Part shown: piece after piece, positions 1-8,576 of the stretch
How the letters are laid out: every line of letters starts with the position of its first letter
Position numbering within the stretch: the first letter of the stretch is position 1
NCBI GenBank assembly: GCA_020634035.1
Contig: JACKCM010000006.1
Span: 124,001-188,000 of the forward strand
Direction: 5' to 3'
From: Candidatus Obscuribacterales bacterium
GTDB lineage: Bacteria; Cyanobacteriota; Vampirovibrionia; Obscuribacterales; Obscuribacteraceae
Length of the DNA: 64,000 bases
Notes under the pieces: model-generated
The model's database searches: none
What the model saw: only the letters and a program-made list of their open reading frames with translations
What the model was told of the DNA's origin: nothing
Made by a program: the position numbers and the translations under genes

Positions 1-662
1 TCTTCTTTCTCGACTTTCTTCTCTTTCTCCTTGGCCAGAGCATCTATGATGAAAAGCACATGACGGTGATTAAAAGCGGTGGCCGGGTCATAGGCCCGGG
101 CAATGACAAGAATTGATTTACCCTCTACAGTGGAGGGAAAACCGGCGACCATCTCCCGAAAGACATCCCCGTTCTTAACAGAGAGCGGATACTGAGACAG
201 CAGCCACTTCATCTTTTCACCGGAGCGCAGAGTCTCTTCTCCGTGGTCATCCTCGATACGGTTGATGCCATCATACACATTGGTGTAGGGCGGTTTACCG
301 GCAAATTGAGGAAGCATCTCGGTGGCGGTATTGTCGTCGAAGACTATGAACAACGCCTGCATATTAGAGGTTTTCGAAAAGATACCGAATGACTTACTGG
401 GGTCGGTGGTCTTCTTGGTATCAGCGTACCAGAAGCCCTCTGGGGTCTTTTTAGAGAATCCGGCATACTCAACCGCGATAGCTGAGGCGATAGGATCGTC
501 TCTATCCTCTTGCGAATCACTCAAGACCGGCTGCTGTAAGGCTTCGACTTTTTTAGTTTCGGTGGGCGCACCGCCACCGCCACAGCCAGAGAGCACAAGC
601 AGAGAGACCAGGGTTACCCCCAGGGACAGCGAAAGGCGTCTGAAAGAATTTGCCGGCATCAT
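1..662 (-). CDS. Secreted lipoprotein of unknown function (3' end cut by window)
   Basis: Reading the minus strand from ATG at 662 gives an open frame that runs off the window start, so the C-terminus is missing (about 220 codons visible). The N-terminus has a basic start, a hydrophobic stretch and a lipobox (LSGC) followed by four glycines, so it is probably exported and lipid-anchored. The mature part begins with a low-complexity linker and then a compact domain that I do not recognise (FGIFSKTSNMQALFIVFDD, then VEGKSILVIARAYDP). A second in-frame ATG follows directly (659). The ribosome site is weak. A candidate promoter lies in the 3' end of the upstream transporter gene. Function unknown. 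Confidence 0.75.
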   Translation of the reverse strand, partial: MMPANSFRRLSLSLGVTLVSLLVLSGCGGGGAPTETKKVEALQQPVLSDSQEDRDDPIASAIAVEYAGFSKKTPEGFWYADTKKTTDPSKSFGIFSKTSNMQALFIVFDDNTATEMLPQFAGKPPYTNVYDGINRIEDDHGEETLRSGEKMKWLLSQYPLSVKNGDVFREMVAGFPSTVEGKSILVIARAYDPATAFNHRHVLFIIDALAKEKEKKVEKE

Positions 663-753
663 CTTTTTTCTGAGTATCCTTATTAAAGCTTAGTTGAATT
701 CTATCGTCTCTTTACAAATCTCTTTACAAGCCTGAGCTCACAAAGCGATCTCT

Positions 754-784
754 ATTATAGCCGCCTTTCAAAAATAGCTTTCAA
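754..784 (-). promoter_or_regulatory. Candidate sigma70-type promoter for the lipoprotein gene
   Basis: On the minus strand a perfect TATAAT (754-759) is preceded, 19 nt upstream, by TTGAAA (779-784). The spacer is longer than the optimal 17 nt. It lies about 90 nt upstream of the lipoprotein start and overlaps the last codons of the DMT transporter gene. Only sequence similarity supports it. Confidence 0.35.
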
Positions 785-1773
785 AGACCCTGGGTCAACT
801 GGGCCAGGGTCCCTCCTCCGGTTATGAGCAATATGCCGAGCAGTCGAACCCGGTTGAAAGCCTCTTTCAAAATCAGAAGCGCAAATATATACATCACCAG
901 GGGATAACATCCGGTTATGACAACGACATAAGAAGCGGTGGCTTTCGAAAGCGCTAAAAGATAGGTAATGCCGCCTACATAAAGACAAAATGCTGATACC
1001 AGAGCCGGTGCCCAGAGTCCCCGGCTTTTCAAAGGCGCGAAAAAACTTGCTCTATCAAGCTTGCCGGAAGTGGCATTAAAAAGAGTACCGAAGTTGCCTA
1101 TGATAAAATCGCGCGCGCTCTCACTTTTAGTCCGCACCGTAAAAATCACAAATGCGACAAGGGCAAGCTCGAAAAAGTTGTCCCAGACAACCTTGCAGAA
1201 GAACACTTCGATGGCGCCGCTAAGCTCGATCGCCTTTTTATCAAAGACTCCCCAGATTCCCCAGAGCACGGTAGCGGCAATGATAGCAAGCCAGACCGGC
1301 AGATTGAGTTCGTTGTCGGCACCGGCTTTTTCCAGGCGTCTTGACGACAACCCCATGACCACAATACCCAGAGCCACCAGGATAGAACCGGCAATACGCA
1401 TGGGGACCAGGGGTTCACCCAGAAAAAGATGAGAAAAGAACTGAAGAACTATCGGATAACTGGAGGTCAAACCGAGTATCAAGCTGGCTTCGGTCTTGTT
1501 CAGCACCCACAGATAAAGCAACATAGAGACGAAATAAGAGAGCCCTGCTAAAAAAGTCCAGCCGAAAACTTCTGCACTGAGACTAGAGACGGCATCGAGT
1601 TTATAGAGGAAGAAGAGCAGAAATACCGGCATCAATGGAGCAAGGCTGTTGATTGCGATCAAAACCAGGACCGGGGGCCCGTGCTTAAGGGCCAGTTTGT
1701 CGAAGACCCCCCAGATCCCCCAGAAGACAAGGGTGGAGAAAACCGCGGCATTGAGAATAAAAACTTCGCTCAA
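781..1773 (-). CDS. EamA/DMT-family transporter
   Basis: 330-residue integral membrane protein with about ten hydrophobic helices. It shows the internal duplication typical of the drug/metabolite transporter superfamily: the N-half begins FWGIWGVFDKLALKHG and the second half repeats LWGIWGVFDKKAIELSG near residue 170. Such proteins export amino acids, metabolites or drugs; the substrate cannot be read from sequence. The start is TTG at 1773 with no clear ribosome site. A paralogue with the same WGxWGxF(D/E)KKA signature lies at 49211-50095. The gene follows the Csp-type copper protein after a strong terminator, so it is probably transcribed separately. Confidence 0.85.
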   Translation of the reverse strand: MSEVFILNAAVFSTLVFWGIWGVFDKLALKHGPPVLVLIAINSLAPLMPVFLLFFLYKLDAVSSLSAEVFGWTFLAGLSYFVSMLLYLWVLNKTEASLILGLTSSYPIVLQFFSHLFLGEPLVPMRIAGSILVALGIVVMGLSSRRLEKAGADNELNLPVWLAIIAATVLWGIWGVFDKKAIELSGAIEVFFCKVVWDNFFELALVAFVIFTVRTKSESARDFIIGNFGTLFNATSGKLDRASFFAPLKSRGLWAPALVSAFCLYVGGITYLLALSKATASYVVVITGCYPLVMYIFALLILKEAFNRVRLLGILLITGGGTLAQLTQGL

Positions 1774-1796
1774 AAATTTCGCTCAGCTCAATAGAG

Positions 1797-1840
1797 ATAA
1801 AAGAAGGGGAGACCGAAAAATGAATTTCGGTCTCCCTATT
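1797..1840 (-). terminator. Rho-independent terminator after the Csp gene
   Basis: Inverted repeat GGGAGACCGAAA / TTTCGGTCTCCC (12 bp, 6-nt loop, 1808-1837). On the minus strand it is followed by a T-rich run (CTTCTTTTAT). It lies just downstream of the copper-binding protein stop codon. The stem is symmetrical, but the T-run supports the minus direction. Confidence 0.85.
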
Positions 1841-1855
1841 CTAGCTTCAAATTAT

Positions 1856-2275
1856 CTATTTAGAAGCTTTCTCGCAGGCATCTGCGCAGGTGTTGCACTG
1901 CTCTACGCAATTATCGAGCTTCTTGTCATTCAGACTCTTGCAAGATTCAGCACATTTTCTGCAGGCCTCGGCGCAGAGGGCATGTACCTTTGCAGCCAGG
2001 GCACTCTTACGACCGCCAAGGTCCGCACTGGCGCGGCAGAGCGCTATGCAATCCTTGAGGGTATCGAGATGCTCTTTCTTGGCATGTTCTCCGCCTTTTT
2101 TCTTGCAGTAGGCAAGAGCGTCTTCGCAGACCTTCTGGCACTTAGAACAGGTCGTCGAGCAACAGCTTGTCTCGCAAGCTGTCTTGGACGCAGCTTTGCC
2201 ACTATCAGCGGCGAAGGCCGGCACAAAAGCCATGAGCGTAAGCAAGCTCACTATAGATATAAGTGTACGTAACAT
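1856..2275 (-). CDS. Csp-type four-helix-bundle copper storage protein
   Basis: 139 residues with a Sec signal peptide ending AFAADS and 17 cysteines spread over helical segments in CxxxC patterns (CETSCC, CQKVCEDALAYC, CIALC, CAEACRKCAESC, CVEQCNTCADAC). This is the pattern of the Csp/DUF326 four-helix-bundle family, whose Cys thiolates line the core and store many Cu(I) ions. The signal peptide suggests an exported Csp1-like form that sequesters copper outside the cytoplasm. The ATG at 2275 has an excellent ribosome site (AGGAG, 7 nt spacing). The neighbouring upstream gene is also exported and Cys-rich, which suggests a small metal-handling pair. Confidence 0.85.
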   Translation of the reverse strand: MLRTLISIVSLLTLMAFVPAFAADSGKAASKTACETSCCSTTCSKCQKVCEDALAYCKKKGGEHAKKEHLDTLKDCIALCRASADLGGRKSALAAKVHALCAEACRKCAESCKSLNDKKLDNCVEQCNTCADACEKASK

Positions 2276-2341
2276 GGGCGTATCTCCTTAAATAGGTAGT
2301 TGAAATTAGATTGAAAAATTCAAAATCGAACTAGCAATCTT

Positions 2342-2737
2342 TCAACAGAGATAAGCCTCCTTCAAAATGAATAGTTTTACCGGCGGTGGCGCAGCTTTGG
2401 CCAGACCAGAGGTGCGACCGACCATATCGAAGACCAGCATCCGGGCAAGACTGGGGCTAGAGAATGTGTTTCGGGGACAATAAAGATCCTGCACCGGAGC
2501 ATTGAACGAAAAATTCAGTCCGGCTGGATCTTCTACTGGACTCTGCTGAGGCTTCTCTACACAGCAGCAACCTTCGCTTGCTATATCATTCGAAGCCGAA
2601 TCGGCACAACAAGAGCGCTCAACACATTGCTTCGTCGCCGCCGCATAGACCGGCAGATCGACAAAAGTGAAAGCAACGGAAGAGAACAGCATCAAAAATG
2701 CCGCCATCGAATTCAAAACTCTTGCTATCGCTTTCAT
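2342..2737 (-). CDS. Small exported Cys-rich protein, possible metal-handling partner
   Basis: About 131 residues when started at ATG 2737, where a signal peptide begins (MKAIARVLNSMAAFLM). A longer reading from 2785 would bury the signal peptide. The mature protein has clustered cysteines (CVERSCC, then EGCCC), isolated cysteines and a proline-rich C-terminus (APPPVKLFILKEAYLC). Short exported proteins ending in a PPxxLxxLxxxxL-like tail are often seen near copper-resistance genes; that link is from memory, not from a match I could run. It lies 66 bp upstream of the Csp gene on the same strand. Function unknown. Confidence 0.55.
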   Translation of the reverse strand: MKAIARVLNSMAAFLMLFSSVAFTFVDLPVYAAATKQCVERSCCADSASNDIASEGCCCVEKPQQSPVEDPAGLNFSFNAPVQDLYCPRNTFSSPSLARMLVFDMVGRTSGLAKAAPPPVKLFILKEAYLC

Positions 2738-2800
2738 AATCGGCCTGCGACGACCCTCAGCATAAAATGTTCCCGTCCGGGGCAATTTTTTTTTCGCGAC

Positions 2801-3052
2801 TCAGCAATTTGAGCAAGATGTGGCGCAACAAGATCCGCAACCACCTTTAGATTTAGAGCCAGAGGCACTGCCTTTAGCTGTGCCCTGGCCCAGATCCGGG
2901 GTCACTCCGGAGGCGCGTATGAACATATTCCAGATTCTCGAGACATCCTCGCTGCCGCAGTGCTCGCAACTGCACTCCGAGCTGTCGTTCATGGAACGCT
3001 CTACCGAAAAGACTTCCCGACATTTCTGACAACGATAGTCATATTGAGGCAT
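2801..3052 (-). CDS. FmdB-family zinc-ribbon protein
   Basis: 83 residues. The N-terminal 45 residues match the FmdB / CxxC_CxxC_SSSS zinc-ribbon family: MPQYDYRCQKCREVF, then CEHCGSEDVSRIW, giving two CxxC knuckles for one zinc. The C-terminus is a Gly/Ser/Lys linker ending in more cysteines (GGCGSCCATSCSNC), a tail common in this family. Members are small putative regulatory proteins of uncertain role. It lies 11 bp downstream of the RseP-type protease gene and is probably co-transcribed with it. Confidence 0.85.
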   Translation of the reverse strand: MPQYDYRCQKCREVFSVERSMNDSSECSCEHCGSEDVSRIWNMFIRASGVTPDLGQGTAKGSASGSKSKGGCGSCCATSCSNC

Positions 3053-3063
3053 CGTCGAATCAC

Positions 3064-4404
3064 CTATTTATTTTCTGTGTCTTCTTTGACTTCTTCAGAA
3101 GGAGCCTTACGCTCCAGAATCTTTTTCAGATTCTCTTCGGCCGCTTTCTCGGATTTCTTGCGATTCTCGGCCTCTATCTTCTTGATGTCAAGCTTACCCT
3201 GCACCAGGGCGGTTATATCATTGACCATGATCACAGCCATCAATACAAGTAAGCTGACAAAGCCCCATTTAACTATCTCGCCCTGGGCCCTTTCACCCAT
3301 CGGACGTCCCCGAATAGCTTCGAAGAGCATAAAGGCAAGATGACCGCCATCGAGCGCCGGCCAGGGCAACAGGTTGATAATGGCAAGGTCTACGCTGATC
3401 ATGATGGTGAAGAAGAAGAGCTTGCTCCAGTCCTGACGGGCAATGTCAGAGCCGATTTTGATCACCGCCAGCACACCATGTACATCTCCGGGGCCTACAC
3501 TGACCTCCCCGGGGACCTTTTTAACCTGGCCGGTAACGTTCATATAGATGCCCCGGACCATCTGGCCAAGGCCGTTGATCATACCTTCGGTGACATCATA
3601 GAGCCTGGTTCCTGCCACGCCCATGGTCTCGAAGATACTTCTGTCGACCTTTTCATACTTTGTCGGCCCGGCTTCGGACTCCAGCACCATACCCACGGTG
3701 CCCTGGTCACTGGTGGTGAGCTTGATATCCACCGGTTTCTCTTCCCGCAGCACATGCAGGGTCACCTCGGTCTTCTTGCGAGCGGTCAGATACTTGACCG
3801 CCGACTCCGGGCTTGTAATCTTGGTTTCATCGATAGATACAAGGATATCTTTAGAGAGTACCCCGGCGTTTTTAGCGATGGGGTTGGAAGGAACCACAGC
3901 CCGCACCGAGGTCCGGCTTGTTGGGTCGCCCATGGCAAGCAGCATCACCACCATGATGATATAGGCGAAGATGACATTGAAAGTCACCCCGGCTACCGCC
4001 ACCAGGGCTCTCTGCCAGATTGGAAACTTGCGAAAAGGCTTCAGAGGAACGCCAAAAGCGTTGGCACCTTCCATGGGGTTCTCTTCGGAGGCTTCTGAGT
4101 CCTCGCCTTCAGAGTCGTCGTCTTTGGCCACCGAAGCTCCATAGGCAGCCTCCATCTGGGTCTCATCACCCAGTTCGGGAATGGCCACGAAACCGCCCAG
4201 TAGAAAGGCATAGATTCGAAACTCAGTGTCCCAGCGTTTACCCAGGGTAATATGGGGACCGAAAGGCAGACCGATACCGAATACCGGTGTCTGGAAGCCG
4301 AAGAAGCGGGCAACCAGAAAGTGCCCGCATTCATGTACAACGATGAGAATGCTCAGGATTCCGAGCATTACGAAGACGGCAAAAGCTTGAATAATGAAGT
4401 CCAT
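3064..4404 (-). CDS. rseP: RseP-type site-2 membrane metalloprotease
   Basis: 446-residue M50 zinc metalloprotease. The HECGH motif (residues 24-28) sits in the first membrane helix. The second metal ligand motif LPWPALDGGH is in a helix near residues 340-355, and a PDZ domain lies between (KNAGVLSKDILVSIDE). The family cuts transmembrane substrates such as anti-sigma factors and remnant signal peptides. An acidic insertion around residues 86-118 (KDDDSEGEDSEASEE) and a charged C-terminal tail of about 45 residues are not part of the usual core. It lies downstream of the SpoIID-like gene and upstream of fmdB on the same strand. Confidence 0.93.
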   Translation of the reverse strand: MDFIIQAFAVFVMLGILSILIVVHECGHFLVARFFGFQTPVFGIGLPFGPHITLGKRWDTEFRIYAFLLGGFVAIPELGDETQMEAAYGASVAKDDDSEGEDSEASEENPMEGANAFGVPLKPFRKFPIWQRALVAVAGVTFNVIFAYIIMVVMLLAMGDPTSRTSVRAVVPSNPIAKNAGVLSKDILVSIDETKITSPESAVKYLTARKKTEVTLHVLREEKPVDIKLTTSDQGTVGMVLESEAGPTKYEKVDRSIFETMGVAGTRLYDVTEGMINGLGQMVRGIYMNVTGQVKKVPGEVSVGPGDVHGVLAVIKIGSDIARQDWSKLFFFTIMISVDLAIINLLPWPALDGGHLAFMLFEAIRGRPMGERAQGEIVKWGFVSLLVLMAVIMVNDITALVQGKLDIKKIEAENRKKSEKAAEENLKKILERKAPSEEVKEDTENK

Positions 4405-4444
4405 AGGTTAAAAAGTATAGTCAAAGTCGGCTGACTGGGGACGT

Positions 4445-6052
4445 TTATAGCTGTGTCCGCTCGAAAATTTGACCAAAGGTTACGTCTCTATAGTAATACT
4501 TTAAAATCTGATCCGCATTATATCCATGTTCGGCTAAGGTCCGCGCCCCCCACTGAGACATACCGAGACCATGCCCGAAGCCCTGTCCCTCTAAGACATA
4601 TGAGGATCCTTCGTAAGCGATATTAAAATTCGTGCCGGGCAAATTTAACAGGCTCCGTACCGAGCTACCCTTGAGAATCGTAGAGCCCTTCTCGCCCACC
4701 ACAAGCAGGCTCTTGACCCGGTTGGAAGGGCTTCTCTCGATGACGATCAGAGCCTGTAGCGCCCCCACATCGGCTTTGAGCCTGCCCTCCAGATCCGCAG
4801 AGCTGAATTTTTTTTCCCAGCTCAAATAAGGAGAGCGGTTATCGAAATCTTTCACCGACTTCAGATAAGGCAGCGCTTTGCTCCAGACATTCTCCGAAAC
4901 TTCGGTATAACCGCCGCCGGAGCTATGGAAAAAAGCGGGAATGATCTTGTCTTCATGCTTGAGAACAACACCGCGGGTCTGGGCGACTGCCAGGTTGGAG
5001 CTCTCTTTCTCTTGTTCGATACCGCGATAAGCCTGGTCGGCGACAGTGGCTTTGACATCATAGCCAGAAGATGAGTTCTTGCCGAGATTAGCCATCACAT
5101 AGGATCTCGCCGCTATGGCCTGGGCTTTGAGCGCTTCTAGCGGCCAGCCCGAAGGCATCTCGGAGGGCAGCACCGAAAGCAGATAGTCTTCGACATCGAC
5201 AACATTAATAGCGTTCAAAACTGTCTTCGACGCGCCGCGCTCACCGGTCACAGTCCGGGGCGAGATCAGAAGAGCACCTCTGTAGGCTCTGCCATTCAGA
5301 CAGAACGCAGCCTGAGAATTGCCTTTCAGATAATCCCGGGGAGTGATAAGCACCCCGCCCAGGGTAGAGAGGTCCGGGCTTGTTCTTCCGCCGAGAAATT
5401 CTGCCGGCAGGGCGCCGACCTTCACAGGCACGGATAAAGCAGGCGGTTCTTTGGAACCGGTAGCAGCTTTCACCGCATTCGACACCAGGGGCAGACGGGC
5501 CGATGTCGGCACGAAAGCGGCTGGTTTAACGGCGTTCAAGTCCGAGCCGGTGGCAATAAGACTTCTATCAACGACCGTAGCAGGGGTAAAAGCGATTTTG
5601 TTATCGCCCCGGTCCCGGATGGCGCTTACGATAAACTTGCCTTCCGGTTTTACCTCTGCCACCAGAGCACCGGTGGACAGATCAAAAACCTGGGCACCGT
5701 CGAAAGTATCGAAAGAGAGCTTGCTTACTCCCAGGGCCAGACCTACCCTTATATGGACCGCGCCGGCATTTTCTTGAGCCTGGGCTCCTGTCTGATTCAG
5801 AAAGAAAAGCAGAGCCGCACTCAAGACAGTGCGCCAGAGAGAGCCCCGGGATATAGTTCTAGAATTGCTCCCGGTCCCTTCTAAAAGAGCTGCCCGACCC
5901 CATCCGCTCGAATATTTATCAGATATATTTTTGCCCGGCTTTTCATCACCTTGCATATATGCGTAAACTGCGGCGATTGCGCAAGCCTTTACCAGCTCGT
6001 CGTCTTCGCGAGCCGCTTCTTTATCCAGCGGTTTTAGAGTGCAATCGGCCAT
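4445..6052 (-). CDS. SpoIID/LytB-domain cell-wall protein
   Basis: 535 residues. A membrane or signal segment lies near residues 72-95 (LWRTVLSAALLFFLNQTGAQAQ region). The C-terminal half from about residue 280 is a SpoIID/LytB domain: VEDYLLSVLPSEMPSGWP, LKAQAIAARSYV, HSSGGGYTE and GFGHGLGMSQWGA. SpoIID proteins are lytic transglycosylases that act on denuded glycan strands; homologues in non-sporulating bacteria, including cyanobacteria, probably remodel peptidoglycan. The first 70 residues are odd: ahead of the hydrophobic segment lies a small cytoplasmic-looking stretch (KACAIAAVYAYMQ ... SSGWGRAALLEG) recalling the tail of OadG-like decarboxylase gamma subunits. It follows atpG by 57 bp. 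Confidence 0.85.
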   Translation of the reverse strand: MADCTLKPLDKEAAREDDELVKACAIAAVYAYMQGDEKPGKNISDKYSSGWGRAALLEGTGSNSRTISRGSLWRTVLSAALLFFLNQTGAQAQENAGAVHIRVGLALGVSKLSFDTFDGAQVFDLSTGALVAEVKPEGKFIVSAIRDRGDNKIAFTPATVVDRSLIATGSDLNAVKPAAFVPTSARLPLVSNAVKAATGSKEPPALSVPVKVGALPAEFLGGRTSPDLSTLGGVLITPRDYLKGNSQAAFCLNGRAYRGALLISPRTVTGERGASKTVLNAINVVDVEDYLLSVLPSEMPSGWPLEALKAQAIAARSYVMANLGKNSSSGYDVKATVADQAYRGIEQEKESSNLAVAQTRGVVLKHEDKIIPAFFHSSGGGYTEVSENVWSKALPYLKSVKDFDNRSPYLSWEKKFSSADLEGRLKADVGALQALIVIERSPSNRVKSLLVVGEKGSTILKGSSVRSLLNLPGTNFNIAYEGSSYVLEGQGFGHGLGMSQWGARTLAEHGYNADQILKYYYRDVTFGQIFERTQL

Positions 6053-6109
6053 GATGGCAATTATAGCCCGGCAAAAAACGTTGACAATACTACTGTCAGA
6101 TATACCAGG

Positions 6110-6991
6110 TTACTTGTTCAAAGCCTCGGCTCCGCCGACAATTTCCAGAAGTTCCTGGGTGATGCTTGCCTGACGGGCTTTGTTATATTCCAGGGTAAGT
6201 GCCTGAATTAACTCTTTTGCATTATTAGAAGCGTTTGACATGGCGTTCATTCTGGCAGCCAGCTCGGAAGCAGAAGCTTCGAGCAGAGCCTGGTAGAGAA
6301 CGTTCTCGACATACTTCGGCAAAAGCTCCTCTTCCATGAGCTCCATCAAAGTGGGCTCGAAGATGGTCTCGGAGCTGAGCGGATAATGGTCGACCCCTTC
6401 GGGAAGATCCACGGGCAGGTATTTGGTATGGACCACATCCTGACGGATCATGTTGACGAAGTCGGAACCGATTATCTCGACGGCATCTACCTCTTTCTTC
6501 TCGTAGAGTTCGCTGGCGTGTTCGGCGATGAGCTTAGCTTCCTGAATGGAAGGCACTGCCGGTAGTAGCGTGAAGGTCTTGAACTTATCTACCTTGATAC
6601 GCTTGAAGAAAGAAGCGGCTTTGAGCCCGACCGTGATCAGACCGACCTCTTTGCCTTCATCTCTCAGCGCCTGGATTCTGCGAGCCGAAGCCTTGAGAAC
6701 GTTGGTGTTGTACGAACCACAAAGACCGCGGTCGGAGGTGAGGACTATGAGCGCGACTTTTTTGACTTCCCGGCGTTCTAATAACGGCAGACCCTGTAAG
6801 TCGATGGAGGCAACCTCCTCGCAGACTTGCTGAAGCAGTCTTACTATTCGACCGGTAAAGGGTCTTGCCGCCAGGGTACGCATCTGGGCGCGACGCACTT
6901 TAGCTGCCGCCACCAGACGCATGGCACGGGTTATCTTCTGGGTGTTCTGTACACTGCGGATTCTCTGACGAATCGCCTTCAGGTTTGCCAT
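6110..6991 (-). CDS. atpG: ATP synthase F1 subunit gamma
   Basis: 293 residues. Both conserved ends are present: an N-terminal helix (LKAIRQRIRSVQNTQKITRAM) and a C-terminal helix (AMSNASNNAKELIQ...YNKARQASIT), which form the rotating central stalk coiled coil. Photosynthetic cyanobacteria and plastids carry an extra redox/regulatory insertion of about 30-40 residues in the middle of gamma; it is absent here, as expected for a non-photosynthetic relative. It is the last ATP synthase gene of the operon, 12 bp after atpA. Confidence 0.97.
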   Translation of the reverse strand: MANLKAIRQRIRSVQNTQKITRAMRLVAAAKVRRAQMRTLAARPFTGRIVRLLQQVCEEVASIDLQGLPLLERREVKKVALIVLTSDRGLCGSYNTNVLKASARRIQALRDEGKEVGLITVGLKAASFFKRIKVDKFKTFTLLPAVPSIQEAKLIAEHASELYEKKEVDAVEIIGSDFVNMIRQDVVHTKYLPVDLPEGVDHYPLSSETIFEPTLMELMEEELLPKYVENVLYQALLEASASELAARMNAMSNASNNAKELIQALTLEYNKARQASITQELLEIVGGAEALNK

Positions 6992-7003
6992 AGCCCTTGG
7001 TTC

Positions 7004-8527
7004 CTATGCTTTGAAGAAGTTGTTCTTGAACTTTTCGAGATGCTCTCTGAGATCTTTCTCCACATCTCCTTCCACCTTGCCGCCTTCCATCAGCGTTGCT
7101 TTCAGGTCTTTGGCCTGGGCGGAGAGATATTTGAACCACTCTTCTTTGAACTTGGAGATGCTGTTGTTGTCGATATCATCCAAAATTCCGTTGTTGGCGG
7201 CGAAGATGATAGAGACCTGCTCAGCAACAAGAAGAGGCTGATACTGAGGTTGTTTCAAAACTTCCATCAGTTTCTGACCACGGCGGATCTGGTCTTGGGT
7301 GGCTTTGTCCAGGTCCGAGGCGAACTGAGCGAAAGCTTCGAGTTCACGGAACTGGGCAAGGTCAAGACGCAGCTTACCAGCTACCTGTTTCATACCTTTG
7401 GTCTGAGCGGCACCACCGACCCGGCTTACCGAGATACCGGCGTTGATAGCAGGTCTGATACCGGCATAGAAAAGGTCTGTCTCGAGGAAGATCTGACCGT
7501 CGGTAATAGAGATAACGTTGGTGGGGATGTAGGCAGAGACGTCACCGGCCTGGGTTTCGATAATAGGCAGAGCGGTGAGGGAGCCGGCGCCGAGTTCATC
7601 GTTGAGCTTGGCGGCTCTCTCCAGCAATCTGGAGTGCAGATAGAATACGTCCCCGGGATAAGCTTCACGACCCGGCGGTCTTCTGAGCAGCAAACTCATG
7701 GCACGGTAGGCTTGAGCATGCTTGGAAAGGTCATCATAGATACAGAGAGCGTGCTCTCCTTTCCACATGAAGTACTCGCCCATGGCGCAACCGGCGTAAG
7801 GAGCGAGGAACTGCAGCGCCGGAGCGGCGGTGGCAGGAGCACTTACGATGATGGTGTATTCAAGGGCACCGTTCTCTTCGAGGATGTCTCTGATACGACC
7901 GACGTTGCTGGCTTTTTGACCAATCGCTACATAGATGCAGACCGGACGGTTGGGCTGGTTCTTCTGGTTGATGATGGCGTCGATACCGATGGCGGTTTTA
8001 CCGGTCTGACGGTCACCGATGATAAGTTCCCGCTGACCACGACCGATAGGAATCATGGCGTCGATGGCGGTAAGACCGGTCATCAGAGGCTCGTGCACCG
8101 ACTTACGGGTGACGATACCGGGGGCGACGATCTCAATCGGTTTGAATTCGTCCGATTGAATCGGACCTTTGCCGTCGAGAGGCTGACCGAGCGGGTTGAC
8201 GATACGACCGAGCAAGCCGGTACCGACAGGCACCGATGCGATACGACCGGTGGTCTTGACCTGCATGCCTTCCGAAATCTTTCTGCCTTCACCGAGAACA
8301 ACAACACCGACGTTGTCTTCTTCAAGGTTGAGGACCATTCCCATGGTCTTCTCTTCGTCGTCGAACTCGACGAGCTCCATCGACATGGCTTTCTCCATGC
8401 CGTACACACGAGCAATACCGTCTCCGACCTGAAGGACACTACCGACATTAGTGACGTTGAGTTCAGACTTGTACTGTTCTAATTGTGCTTTCAAAACCGA
8501 TGTGATTTCGTCGGGTCTGATTGCCAT
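7004..8527 (-). CDS. atpA: ATP synthase F1 subunit alpha
   Basis: 507 residues, the normal length. The P-loop GDRQTGKTAI lies near residue 170, followed by IYVAIGQKASNV and the C-terminal motif PAINAGISVSRVGGAAQ. Alpha forms the non-catalytic nucleotide sites of the F1 hexamer. The catalytic beta (atpD) and epsilon (atpC) genes are not in this window, as in cyanobacteria, where they form a separate operon. It starts at ATG 8527, 49 bp downstream of atpH. Confidence 0.98.
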   Translation of the reverse strand: MAIRPDEITSVLKAQLEQYKSELNVTNVGSVLQVGDGIARVYGMEKAMSMELVEFDDEEKTMGMVLNLEEDNVGVVVLGEGRKISEGMQVKTTGRIASVPVGTGLLGRIVNPLGQPLDGKGPIQSDEFKPIEIVAPGIVTRKSVHEPLMTGLTAIDAMIPIGRGQRELIIGDRQTGKTAIGIDAIINQKNQPNRPVCIYVAIGQKASNVGRIRDILEENGALEYTIIVSAPATAAPALQFLAPYAGCAMGEYFMWKGEHALCIYDDLSKHAQAYRAMSLLLRRPPGREAYPGDVFYLHSRLLERAAKLNDELGAGSLTALPIIETQAGDVSAYIPTNVISITDGQIFLETDLFYAGIRPAINAGISVSRVGGAAQTKGMKQVAGKLRLDLAQFRELEAFAQFASDLDKATQDQIRRGQKLMEVLKQPQYQPLLVAEQVSIIFAANNGILDDIDNNSISKFKEEWFKYLSAQAKDLKATLMEGGKVEGDVEKDLREHLEKFKNNFFKA

Positions 8528-8576
8528 GGTGTTTTCCTCTATGTTGTTCTGGTGGGGTAACTGACTATTTAATTGA

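Noticed and set aside
322..693. Plus-strand frame at the window start
   Set aside because: It is antisense to the minus-strand lipoprotein, which has a signal peptide, a lipobox and a continuous frame to the window edge.
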